Origin: a virus
DNA: 25,652 nt
Virus record (IMG/VR): IMGVR_UViG_3300020442_001512
Coordinates: 1-25,652 of that record
Reading direction: 5' to 3' (one strand)
The notes below the pieces were generated by a model. That model was given only the letters and a program-made list of their open reading frames with translations. It searched no databases and was not told the DNA's origin. The translations under genes were made by a program, and so were the position numbers. Shown one piece after another: positions 1-7,604 of the stretch (within the stretch, counting starts at the first letter, position 1; each line of letters begins with the position of its first letter).

Positions 1-1
1 C

Positions 2-1999
2 ACAATAGTGTTATTAGCGGCTCTCAGAGTTGCCGATCCTACACCATTGCAAAGTCTTCGAATGCAGACATTCGATTACTTACAACAATTAGACGAAGTT
101 AAACAAAGCAACGAAGTTGTCATAATAAACATTGGCGAAAAAAGCCTACAAAAATGGGGACAATATCCATGGCCAAGACAGAATTTTGCACAGATGATAC
201 ACGATTTACGCCAAGCGAATGGGGGCATTATAGGGCTGAATATTATGTTTCCGGAACAGGACAGGTTTGGCGGAGACGAGATTTTATCGAGTTGGATAAA
301 AGAGAACGGAGTCGTTTTAAGCCAGACGCCAAGTTTCAAAGGAATAAGGAGTTCAGGTCCTCACATTGGCACCGCAACGATTGGACCTTTGAGCCCGACC
401 CAAAGTTTACTAAAATGGCCCAATCTCGTTTCAAACGTAGAAACCTTAGAAAAGCCAGCAGAAGGAATAGGAGTAATAGCATCAGCACCACAGCCTGATA
501 ATCAAACTAGAACATACCCACTTGCAATAACTGTAGCAGACAAAATATATCCTAGTTTTGCAATAGAGATGTTGCGAGTGTATACGCAAAAACCAAGTTA
601 CATGTTAAAGACTAGTGAATTGGGTGTGCAGGAGTTTGCTGTTCCTCCTTTTGATCCTATAGTTACAAATCCAGACGGCACAGCATATATACGGTTTAAT
701 AATACGTTTGAAGAATACGAATATACAGATGCGAGTGAACTTCCTAACCTGGCAGGTAAATTCGTTATAGTAGGAGTGAGTGCTGAAGGTGTTGCTAATC
801 CTGTTCCAACGCCTAGAGGTAACTTGTATCCACAGCAAATACAGGGCCATATGCTACAAAATTTTATAGATGGCTCAAATATACAGCGAAATGAATTAAG
901 TGCTTTATATGAGCTCTTAGGAGCATTGTTGGGCATGATTTTAATAGCATTGGCAATTTACAAGTTACCTATATGGGCAGGATTAGTAACTACAGTTACT
1001 ATTTTGGGCGGAATTGTATATTATAGTGTACATTCTTATACTGCAAACTTGATGTTATTTGATGCAACTTTTCCAGTGTTAGCCAGTTTCTTGATTTTTA
1101 CACAGGCAAGTTTCAATAATTTTTGGATACAATTTAAATTACGAGAGCAAATTAAAAAGCAATTTGAACATTATCTTGCACCTGCAATGGTTAAAAAATT
1201 ACAAAAGAATCCAGAACTGTTACAGTTAGGCGGCGAAACAAAAACAATGACTTACTTATTTTCGGATATACGTGGCTTTACACCTATATCAGAACAATTT
1301 AAATCAGATCCACAAGGCTTAGGAAAACTCATAAACAAATATATGACACCTATGACGGATCTTGTAATGGAAAATGAAGGTACTATAGATAAGTATATCG
1401 GTGATGCGTTAATGGCAATTTGGGGTGCTCCTATAGACACAGAAGACCATGCTCAAAGAGCCGTTGAAACAGCACAGGCAATGGAGCCAGCATTAGAACA
1501 ATTAAATAAAGGATTACGAAATGAAGGACTTATTGAACTTAATATTGGAATCGGCATCAACACAGGCGATGCCGTTGTTGGAAACATGGGATCAGACCAA
1601 AGATTCGACTATACGGTATTGGGCGATTCCGTTAATTTGGCGGCACGGTTAGAAGCACAAACTAAAGAGTATGGAGTATTCTTTATGTTTACAGAACACA
1701 CCTTAGTGCAACTGTCAAAAATAAATGGGTACAGAGTATTATTAGACAAAATTGCAGTTAAAGGACAATCACAACCTGTAAAAATATACACTATATTACA
1801 GGATCATAAATATGGCAGAACAGTTGAACGCATGGTTGATGCTTATCAGGACAGAGAATGGAGTACATGTGCTCATCAGATAGATGTTATGAGACAACAT
1901 AAATGGAATGACACATTAGCAGACTTGTATGCTGAACGTATTAAAAGACCTATGCCTCAAGGCGAATGGGACGGTGTTGATAGAAAAACTTCTAAATAA
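2..1999 (+). CDS. CHASE2-domain class III adenylate/guanylate cyclase, 5' truncated
   Basis: This is a membrane-bound receptor-type nucleotidyl cyclase that would make cAMP (or cGMP) in the cytoplasm in response to an extracytoplasmic signal. Numbering from the GTG at base 8, residues 1-290 resemble a CHASE2 sensor, with the typical ADP..LQ..R...FD opening. About residues 298-375 hold two to three hydrophobic membrane segments, and the cyclase domain follows from about 405. The catalytic set looks complete: metal-binding D420 (SDIRGF) and D466 (GDALMAIW), a Lys in DKYIGDA favouring adenine, and N543 and R547 in the SVNLAARLE motif. The frame is open to the left edge and base 8 falls inside what looks like the end of a first membrane helix, so the true start is upstream. 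The gene ends directly against a convergent phage gene. The family call is secure; ligand and product are not known. Confidence 0.9.
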   Translation, partial: TIVLLAALRVADPTPLQSLRMQTFDYLQQLDEVKQSNEVVIINIGEKSLQKWGQYPWPRQNFAQMIHDLRQANGGIIGLNIMFPEQDRFGGDEILSSWIKENGVVLSQTPSFKGIRSSGPHIGTATIGPLSPTQSLLKWPNLVSNVETLEKPAEGIGVIASAPQPDNQTRTYPLAITVADKIYPSFAIEMLRVYTQKPSYMLKTSELGVQEFAVPPFDPIVTNPDGTAYIRFNNTFEEYEYTDASELPNLAGKFVIVGVSAEGVANPVPTPRGNLYPQQIQGHMLQNFIDGSNIQRNELSALYELLGALLGMILIALAIYKLPIWAGLVTTVTILGGIVYYSVHSYTANLMLFDATFPVLASFLIFTQASFNNFWIQFKLREQIKKQFEHYLAPAMVKKLQKNPELLQLGGETKTMTYLFSDIRGFTPISEQFKSDPQGLGKLINKYMTPMTDLVMENEGTIDKYIGDALMAIWGAPIDTEDHAQRAVETAQAMEPALEQLNKGLRNEGLIELNIGIGINTGDAVVGNMGSDQRFDYTVLGDSVNLAARLEAQTKEYGVFFMFTEHTLVQLSKINGYRVLLDKIAVKGQSQPVKIYTILQDHKYGRTVERMVDAYQDREWSTCAHQIDVMRQHKWNDTLADLYAERIKRPMPQGEWDGVDRKTSK

Positions 2000-2623
2000 T
2001 TATCTTGGACGCCAAGTCTTTACCTTTGTAAATAAATTAGCATAGTCCAATAAATCGGACCTTAATGTCTTAAGATGTGTTATTTCTATAGGCAATGGGA
2101 TATTTCCTGCCTCATATAAAGGACTATAAAAATTTATTATTTTGTCAACTTTTTTCCTATCACCTATAATATCTTTCATTATTCTATGATGCCATTCATT
2201 GCTTGTAACAATATCTAATAGCCAGCCATGGTGCTCATCGTGGTCGTTATATCTCTTAATCATTTCTTTGACTTCGTAATATATTGCTCTTACTGGATTA
2301 ATATTTGCTCTATAATTTTTCATCACAGCGGGGTATGACCAATGCTCTTGACGAGTGTATTGGTTTCTTACAAAACCTCTGTATTCATTTAACAAACTTT
2401 TTTGTAGACCGTCTGCACTTTGTCTTAGTTCTACATTATAAACATCTATTAATTTATCTGCTAATTTTTTATGTTTTGCAGAAAAATCATTGTAGTTATC
2501 TTTCAGATCCAAAATTGTAAATGTCCCATCTAAAAAGGAACTTGGTATTACTTTGTTGCGTCTGAATTTGTTTAGTTCTGTTGTCAGCCGAATAGAGTCT
2601 ATGTTAATTACATCTCTAGACAT
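2000..2623 (-). CDS. Unknown 207-aa phage protein with late-type promoter
   Basis: I do not recognise this family. The protein is mixed alpha-rich, basic and soluble, with no signal peptide or membrane segment. It has a His/aromatic-rich stretch around residues 125-150 (HDEHHGW and EWHHR) that could bind metal, but no known motif is complete. The start is chosen because an AATAAATA late-type motif lies exactly 5 nt upstream of the ATG, the same spacing as at gp13, gp16 and gp17. That motif overlaps the stop codon of the Nudix gene just upstream, so the gene can be transcribed both from its own late site and by read-through from gp14-gp15. Its stop codon abuts the stop of the convergent cyclase with no bases between. 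Real gene: likely; function: unknown. Confidence 0.75.
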   Translation of the reverse strand: MSRDVINIDSIRLTTELNKFRRNKVIPSSFLDGTFTILDLKDNYNDFSAKHKKLADKLIDVYNVELRQSADGLQKSLLNEYRGFVRNQYTRQEHWSYPAVMKNYRANINPVRAIYYEVKEMIKRYNDHDEHHGWLLDIVTSNEWHHRIMKDIIGDRKKVDKIINFYSPLYEAGNIPLPIEITHLKTLRSDLLDYANLFTKVKTWRPR

Positions 2624-2631
2624 GCTGTTAT

Positions 2632-3186
2632 TTATTTAGAATTTATATTAAGGATAGTATGTAGTTTACTTGTGCCTTTATTTCTACCAAGTGTACTTTT
2701 TGCACCATCGTGTAATGGCTTAGGCCATTGACCAATGCTCACCCATGCATACCCGGCACTTTCATCATTGAGTGTTGGAATGAATTCTTTATCTGTGACA
2801 TACACAAAACTATAATACATAAAATTTTTATCATTACTTTGATAAACATCGATAGGATTTAATTTTGTTAATTCAGGAATGATTCCTATTTCTTCTGAAA
2901 GTTCTCGACGAATACATTCATATGGAGTTTCTCCTTGTTCCATCATTCCTCCCCAAAACCCCCAAGAATTTTTATGTCTTTTATCGCTGTTTCTTAATTG
3001 GAATAAACACCTGCCTGTGTCTTTAGATAAAAATAAAACTCCAGCGGCACTAACACCTTTGTGTTTTCGAACATTTGTTAAAGGATTTAAAGTTTCGAGA
3101 ATACTTTTTTGTTCTACACGTTCAGACGCCAGAAGCCCGGGTTGTACTTGCCTTCGTAAGTGCTTGTCCATTGTTGTTTTTCCCAT
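2632..3186 (-). CDS. Nudix hydrolase
   Basis: This is a Nudix-fold pyrophosphohydrolase acting on a nucleoside diphosphate linked to another group (a nucleotide, sugar or RNA cap). The Nudix box is complete: G80, E86, R94-E95, E98-E99 and G101 in the G-x5-E-x7-RE-x2-EE-x-G arrangement, with the metal-binding glutamates intact. The adjacent GFWGG matches the usual pre-box strand. An N-terminal extension of about 45 residues precedes the fold. With the ATG at 3186 the gene overlaps the 3' end of gp15 by 73 nt in another frame; a second in-frame ATG at 3171 also lies inside gp15. No good ribosome binding site is visible, so translation may be coupled to gp15. Substrate cannot be told from sequence; phage Nudix enzymes include dNTP, ADP-ribose/NAD and RNA-cap types. 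Confidence 0.9.
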   Translation of the reverse strand: MGKTTMDKHLRRQVQPGLLASERVEQKSILETLNPLTNVRKHKGVSAAGVLFLSKDTGRCLFQLRNSDKRHKNSWGFWGGMMEQGETPYECIRRELSEEIGIIPELTKLNPIDVYQSNDKNFMYYSFVYVTDKEFIPTLNDESAGYAWVSIGQWPKPLHDGAKSTLGRNKGTSKLHTILNINSK

Positions 3187-4541
3187 TTAAATTGTTTGTT
3201 TGTGTATAAATTTTTAACATACTGAACACTATCTTGATTTACAGTTGTAGAAGAATCAAACGATACTACCCATCCAGTTCCATTGTATTCAATGATGTCA
3301 TCTGCTTCTGCATTAATACCCCATTGATTACCTCTTATTTCTGACGTAAGTAAATATCTTTGCCCAGTCGCCGCGGCATCTAATATACCGTCACCTGGAT
3401 AATTTGTAGAACCATCTACTATTCTTGTTATATCATTTAATGTTTCTGTAGGCAATGTATCAGAATCTAAATTAAAAATTAATTTACCAGAGTCTAATAC
3501 ATTTCTTGAAACTGTGCCTGACAGTAAACTTGTAGTGTTATCAACATCATTAGAAATATTTAATTGTAATGAACTACCAGTTGTAAGCGGAATATCATCT
3601 ATGCTTATAGACGAATTGCTTAATGTACCGCCACTGCCTTGTGGTGCAAGAACTTCTAATAAATCATTCCAGTTTGCTTTGACTGTACCATTATCTTTAT
3701 AAAGTGTTGCTTCAGTGCCCACAACTTCTACTTGATAGTTGTTAGGTGAAATAGTGTGTAATTCAAAATCAGCATCTAATGTTCTAAAGAAATCATATAC
3801 GTCTTCGTCATAACCTAAATTTGCTACACTATTGGTATCGTATATATTTGTAATGATTGTGTTAATAATTTTTTGTCGTTTAACTTTTGCTGGAGGACTT
3901 ACCCATATAGGCAATAAGAATGTTAATGTTGCAACGTCAATAGTTTCATCTACTCCTGCAGGAACACTTCTATTACTCCATTGTATATCTGTTAATTCTA
4001 CTTCGTATAAACTTGTCCAATCTAGTGGATTGTTATTTTGTTGAAGTTGAATAGCAGGGTTAAACAATATTAAAACTTGTTCTAATAACTGTAATTTTTG
4101 GTCAGTATTACCTGTCCATATATCAACATTCATTGTTAAATTATATGGAACAGGCATGTATCTGTCTGTAGTGTATAAATTTCCTGGGAAGGACTGAGCA
4201 TCTGCATCAGTTTTGTATTGGTTGGTACTGCTATCAAATTGTCTTTCTGCTACTTGAACTTTACCAACTAGCATAGGATCTTGAGTTCTATCTCTAGCAA
4301 TTAACAAACTTTGTATACTGCAAGATATAAATGGTGTGCTGTTTACTAAATTTTCACTGCCTTTAGTAAGAATATGAGCAACCATTCTTTGCATATCAGC
4401 ATATCTAACTGGTACTTTATTGTAGTATGTAGACCCATCTCTTACACCTTCGCTTACTTTAAATCCGCTAAAGATTCTCATAAACTGAAGCAAATATCGT
4501 CTAAGTTGTGCATCATACCAGTAATCTAAATTCTGACTCAT
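3114..4541 (-). CDS. 15: Tail completion and sheath stabilizer protein gp15
   Basis: This is the T4 gp15 homologue, the terminator ring at the head-proximal end of the tail that stabilises the sheath and joins tail to neck. The first 60 residues match the T4 pattern: an aromatic pair, then RRY, a hydrophobic helix with FSGF, then (V)P(V/I).YA. A long beta-rich core follows with VDIWTGN...Q.LEQ.L..F and a conserved (I)WVSPPA near residue 215. At 475 aa it is much longer than T4 gp15 (272 aa). The extra C-terminal part, about residues 375-430, carries a G-x-Y-x-L...YNGTGWV module also seen in gp14 and the sheath, and the protein ends in NPGFWRLNV. It starts 1 nt after the gp14 stop, so the two are one operon, on the strand opposite to most other structural genes here. 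Confidence 0.85.
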   Translation of the reverse strand: MSQNLDYWYDAQLRRYLLQFMRIFSGFKVSEGVRDGSTYYNKVPVRYADMQRMVAHILTKGSENLVNSTPFISCSIQSLLIARDRTQDPMLVGKVQVAERQFDSSTNQYKTDADAQSFPGNLYTTDRYMPVPYNLTMNVDIWTGNTDQKLQLLEQVLILFNPAIQLQQNNNPLDWTSLYEVELTDIQWSNRSVPAGVDETIDVATLTFLLPIWVSPPAKVKRQKIINTIITNIYDTNSVANLGYDEDVYDFFRTLDADFELHTISPNNYQVEVVGTEATLYKDNGTVKANWNDLLEVLAPQGSGGTLSNSSISIDDIPLTTGSSLQLNISNDVDNTTSLLSGTVSRNVLDSGKLIFNLDSDTLPTETLNDITRIVDGSTNYPGDGILDAAATGQRYLLTSEIRGNQWGINAEADDIIEYNGTGWVVSFDSSTTVNQDSVQYVKNLYTNKQFKWEKQQWTSTYEGKYNPGFWRLNV

Positions 4542-4542
4542 A

Positions 4543-5571
4543 TTAATCTGCCTTTGGCTTTACTGCCTTACTCATGTTTGTTTTTTCTGCTTTAGTTGTT
4601 CCATCTGTATTGATAGTTATATTATCGTTATTAACAAATGATGTAAGTAATTTATTGGCGGCACTCCAAACTTTTTTGTTATCATCACTGATACGTTTCC
4701 AAGTACTTCCAACTTTCTTAAACAATCTATTAGGTTCAAAGTCTGTTCTCAAGTAATATTCTCCATCATTTGCATCAAGTGGCATACTGTCACCACTACC
4801 AACAATACTAATTCCATTAGGCGGTTCTCCATCACCAGGGAAATATACACCTGGTTTATCTTCTGATTCAGGATCAACATACAAATGTCCACCTTCGTAA
4901 TATCCAGCATCATACGAAACTTCTGAATTTGCTAACTCAACAACTTTGTCGCTGATAGAAATTTCTGTTTTGTATGTGCTAAGAATATTTCTTAAGTCAT
5001 CTGTTTGCTCACCAGTACCAAGTATATCTCTGTATTCTGGACTGTCTGTGATGTTTTTAAGTTTTACTCTCCACAAGTGAGGCCACCATCTAGGATCGTA
5101 ACCTTCTGCTGGTCTGCCAGCATCACTTACTACAAAGTATCTATTTACAGCATCACCGCCACCTAATAGTAAATCATCTCGCAAGTGAGGTAATTCTATA
5201 ACATCACCTGCCATTAAACGTCTACCAAGCAAGTTTGCACATGTATTCATGTGGAATGTCATAAACAATGCATCATTGTTTACAAATAAACCAAACTGTG
5301 TTAAATCAAAATCAGGATCTGCTATGGTATATGCACCACGTAATTCATATATGTCTTTGTCATACTTTCTATCTCTATTTTCAAGAAATACAACGTCTTG
5401 TATATACAAATCACCTGAACCAATACTTTGGGTGGTGTCATCTTGGTATGTACCTATGTATTTGTGTACATAGACTCCAGTACCACCTGCATTGATTGAC
5501 TCTGCCGTAACTCTATCTATAAAGTCATAATCGTTGGTTTTGTTCTTGTTCCATAAACTTAATCTTGGCAT
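4543..5571 (-). CDS. 14: Neck protein gp14
   Basis: This is a T4 gp14-like neck (connector) protein that closes the filled head and receives the tail. The N-terminal VTAESINAGG..VYV stretch corresponds to the AESIQ.RG..CYYV region of T4 gp14. The following LENRDRKYD, DLTQFGLFVNND and RRLMAGDVIELPHLRDD segments have the pattern I associate with gp14 of marine T4-like phages. It is 342 aa against 256 in T4; the surplus is a C-terminal part with a GEYYLRTDFE..RLF..VG..W module at about residues 264-292 and a Lys/Thr-rich tail. A GATAAATA late motif lies 7 nt upstream of the ATG, with no Shine-Dalgarno, so a leader of only about 2 nt is predicted. It opens the leftward gp14-gp15-Nudix-207 aa operon. 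Confidence 0.8.
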   Translation of the reverse strand: MPRLSLWNKNKTNDYDFIDRVTAESINAGGTGVYVHKYIGTYQDDTTQSIGSGDLYIQDVVFLENRDRKYDKDIYELRGAYTIADPDFDLTQFGLFVNNDALFMTFHMNTCANLLGRRLMAGDVIELPHLRDDLLLGGGDAVNRYFVVSDAGRPAEGYDPRWWPHLWRVKLKNITDSPEYRDILGTGEQTDDLRNILSTYKTEISISDKVVELANSEVSYDAGYYEGGHLYVDPESEDKPGVYFPGDGEPPNGISIVGSGDSMPLDANDGEYYLRTDFEPNRLFKKVGSTWKRISDDNKKVWSAANKLLTSFVNNDNITINTDGTTKAEKTNMSKAVKPKAD

Positions 5572-5578
5572 AATGTAC

Positions 5579-5586
5579 TATTTATC
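5579..5586 (-). promoter_or_regulatory. T4-type late promoter motif for gp14
   Basis: On the minus strand this reads GATAAATA, ending 7 nt before the gp14 ATG. The flanks (AAGTGATAAATAGTA) are the same as those of the gp13 site at 12168, which supports a shared functional element for two neck genes. No ribosome binding site fits between motif and start. Confidence 0.7.
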
Positions 5587-5600
5587 ACTTTATATAGTTC

Positions 5601-5629
5601 TTGACAAAATCCTTGATAATTATTATAAT
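5601..5629 (+). promoter_or_regulatory. Consensus sigma70-type promoter for tRNAs and redox operon
   Basis: TTGACA at 5601-5606 and TATAAT at 5624-5629 are separated by 17 nt, a perfect bacterial housekeeping promoter. It faces away from the gp14 late promoter and lies just upstream of the tRNA-Ser, so tRNAs and the genes behind them are probably transcribed early by unmodified host polymerase. Confidence 0.88.
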
Positions 5630-5637
5630 ATAATGTT

Positions 5638-5727
<90 letters not shown>

Positions 5728-5735
5728 GATAAATA
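5728..5735 (+). promoter_or_regulatory. Late-type motif between the two tRNAs
   Basis: GATAAATA lies in the 13-nt spacer between tRNA-Ser and tRNA-Ala. If the start site is 6 nt beyond the motif, as at T4 late promoters, transcription would begin at base 5741, the first base of the mature tRNA-Ala. Chance occurrence in AT-rich DNA is possible. Confidence 0.4.
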
Positions 5736-5740
5736 ATTAC

Positions 5741-5816
5741 GGGGCCGTAGCTCAGTTGGGAGAGCGTCTGGTTTGCATCCAGAAGGTCGCAGGTTCGACC
5801 CCTGTCGGCTCCACCA
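5741..5816 (+). tRNA. tRNA-Ala (UGC)
   Basis: This is a 76-nt cloverleaf with acceptor GGGGCCG/CGGCTCC including the G3:U70 wobble that marks tRNA-Ala for alanyl-tRNA synthetase, discriminator A and encoded CCA at 5814-5816. The anticodon stem TCTGG/CCAGA encloses TTTGCAT, giving anticodon TGC at 5774-5776. D and T arms are normal. It reads GCA and GCG and probably GCT. It sits 13 nt after tRNA-Ser. Confidence 0.97.
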
Positions 5817-5823
5817 TTTTATT

Positions 5824-6069
5824 ATGAAGAAAATAGACGATATAATTACACATGCCATCCTTCAAATATTATTAGAAGCGAGACGGCAAGGCAAAGACAT
5901 GTTAAGTTTCGAAGAAGTTATGGAACTGCTTGGCATGGATGATACTTCTCTGATGACAAAATTTGAAAAAGAATCTGTTTTAGTTCTCAATAAAGATATG
6001 TTAGACCAACTAGATGATCCTGAAATGGTTGAAGCAATGGTACAATCTTTACAGGAAACAAAACACTAA
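5824..6069 (+). CDS. Small unknown protein, 81 aa
   Basis: This short acidic, helical protein follows tRNA-Ala by 7 nt and overlaps the next start codon by one base (TAATG). I do not recognise it. The N-terminal half looks like a helix-turn-helix-like or coiled segment (LEARRQGKDMLSFEEVMELL), followed by a very acidic tail rich in D, E and M. The frame continues upstream through the tRNA, but the ATG at 5824 is the first start outside the tRNA gene. Its position as first protein of the redox operon suggests a regulator or accessory subunit, but this is inference only. Confidence 0.65.
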   Translation: MKKIDDIITHAILQILLEARRQGKDMLSFEEVMELLGMDDTSLMTKFEKESVLVLNKDMLDQLDDPEMVEAMVQSLQETKH

Positions 6070-6884
6070 TGTTACACAAAGATTGCTTTATAGATTTACC
6101 TAATATAGAATTACCTTATACTCATAAGGATATACTTTCAGATTTAGATTATGAAATTTTAGAAACAAATTTATCGCCTAAGCATAATACACAATCTAAA
6201 AATATTATATGGTTTGGGCAACAATCTCATATTAATACTAATATCAAAGCAAGAGAAGTATCCTTACTAGGTGTGATTTCTAATACAAAAATAACAGATG
6301 AGTTAAAACATTTTACTAACAAAGTATTTCATAAAGATATTATACAACATAACACTACTAGAGGAGGTAAAGTACTTACAGGAATAACATTAATTACATT
6401 TTCTGGAAATACCCCTTGGCACAGAGAAGGCTTTAATCCCGAATGGACAACGCCAGAATTTGAAGAAAAATTTCATACAGCACATCCTTTTAGAAGATTT
6501 AATTATGCTATAAATTTTCCTTTGTACACAAAGAAAGCAGACACCACAAAGGTAGAATTTGCAAGAATGAAAAGTCCTATAGGAGCAATCGAACAAAATC
6601 TTCACGCAAAATTACTAAACAATAATTCTTTTGAAGAACTTAATAAGGGTATAAAAATATCTCCTGCTTTGGATCAAATAACAGATGAAAAGAAATGGCA
6701 AAACCATATTGAAGTATTAGATACAAAACACAAGTATGACTGTCCTTATGTAATTAATCTGTCGTCATACCATAAAGTACATACAACTGACGCCACAAGA
6801 TTAAGTCTTAGGCTCATGGGATCGCATAAATATTGCTGGAGAGACATAGAGACAATATACACTAATGGTCAATTAATAAATTAA
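6069..6884 (+). CDS. Putative 2OG-Fe(II)-oxygenase-like protein (paralogue 1)
   Basis: This is probably a double-stranded beta-helix protein of the 2-oxoglutarate/Fe(II) oxygenase type. The visible marks are H118-R-E120 (PWHREG) as the proximal metal pair, a following R.FNYAINF strand, and distal H235 (YHKV) with R244 nine residues later, where 2OG enzymes carry the carboxylate-binding Arg. The N-terminus CF..LPNIE.P....DI matches the two tandem paralogues at 12948 and 13923, which share the whole pattern. HxE in place of HxD is less common but known. It is translationally coupled to the 81-aa gene and lies 3 nt before the ferredoxin reductase gene. Substrate unknown; a metal-free cupin-like structural role is the alternative. 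Confidence 0.6.
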   Translation: MLHKDCFIDLPNIELPYTHKDILSDLDYEILETNLSPKHNTQSKNIIWFGQQSHINTNIKAREVSLLGVISNTKITDELKHFTNKVFHKDIIQHNTTRGGKVLTGITLITFSGNTPWHREGFNPEWTTPEFEEKFHTAHPFRRFNYAINFPLYTKKADTTKVEFARMKSPIGAIEQNLHAKLLNNNSFEELNKGIKISPALDQITDEKKWQNHIEVLDTKHKYDCPYVINLSSYHKVHTTDATRLSLRLMGSHKYCWRDIETIYTNGQLIN

Positions 6885-6887
6885 TAA

Positions 6888-7604
6888 ATGTATAAAGAAA
6901 AAGTAACTTGGGTCCATCATTGGACTGATAAAACATTTAGTTTCAAAACCACACGCAACCAAAGTTTTAGATTTGTAAATGGAGAGTTTGCAATGATAGG
7001 TTTAATTGTAGATGACAAGCCTTTGTTAAGAGCATACAGTATTGCAAGTGCAAATTATGAAGACCATTTAGAGTTCCTCAGTATAAAGGTGCCCGACGGA
7101 CCTCTTACAAGTCGTCTACAGCATTTAAAAGTTGGAGACGAAGTTGTAGTAATGCCTAAGTGTACAGGCACTTTAACGATTGATAATTTAACAAAAGCAA
7201 AAAATTTGTTTTTACTTTCAACAGGAACAGGTATTGCTCCATTTATGAGTATTATTCGAGACCCTGCAACATACGACAAGTTTGAAAACGTAATTTTAGT
7301 GCATACAACTAGAACACATGCAGAGCATACTTACACAGATACAATAAATCGTATGTGTGAAAGTTTTCCTTTAACTTATTATGACACATGTACACAAGAA
7401 GATTATAAACGCAAAGGCAGGTTTTGGAATCACATAAATAGTTTTACTGAAAACGGATTTAATAAAGACACGGATCGTATAATGGTATGCGGTGGTCCTG
7501 ATATGAATTATGAATGCCGAGATTATTTTGAAAATTTAGGATTCATAGAAGGCAATTTAGGAGAGCCTAATGATTTTGTGTTAGAACGAGCATTTGTAGA
7601 TTGA
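6888..7604 (+). CDS. fpr: Ferredoxin/flavodoxin-NADP+ reductase
   Basis: This FAD enzyme exchanges electrons between NADPH and ferredoxin or flavodoxin in the cytoplasm. The FAD site is R48-A-Y-S51 followed by a GPLTSRL pyrophosphate-binding loop at 71-77. The NADP site is STGTGIAPFMS at 111-121 and VCGGPDM at 200-206. The C-terminus ERAFVD fits the bacterial Pseudomonas/Rhodobacter type, whose tail covers the flavin, rather than the plant type. At 238 aa it is slightly shorter than the usual ~255, but no domain is missing. The gene overlaps the radical SAM gene by 4 nt. An Fpr-flavodoxin or ferredoxin chain is the normal reductant for radical SAM clusters, so it may power the next enzyme. 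No ferredoxin or flavodoxin gene is present in this window. Confidence 0.92.
   Translation: MYKEKVTWVHHWTDKTFSFKTTRNQSFRFVNGEFAMIGLIVDDKPLLRAYSIASANYEDHLEFLSIKVPDGPLTSRLQHLKVGDEVVVMPKCTGTLTIDNLTKAKNLFLLSTGTGIAPFMSIIRDPATYDKFENVILVHTTRTHAEHTYTDTINRMCESFPLTYYDTCTQEDYKRKGRFWNHINSFTENGFNKDTDRIMVCGGPDMNYECRDYFENLGFIEGNLGEPNDFVLERAFVD

Noticed and set aside
154-498. 114-aa frame inside the cyclase gene
   Set aside because: It is an alternate frame of a well-supported CHASE2 domain, rich in Arg/Lys with no sensible start context.
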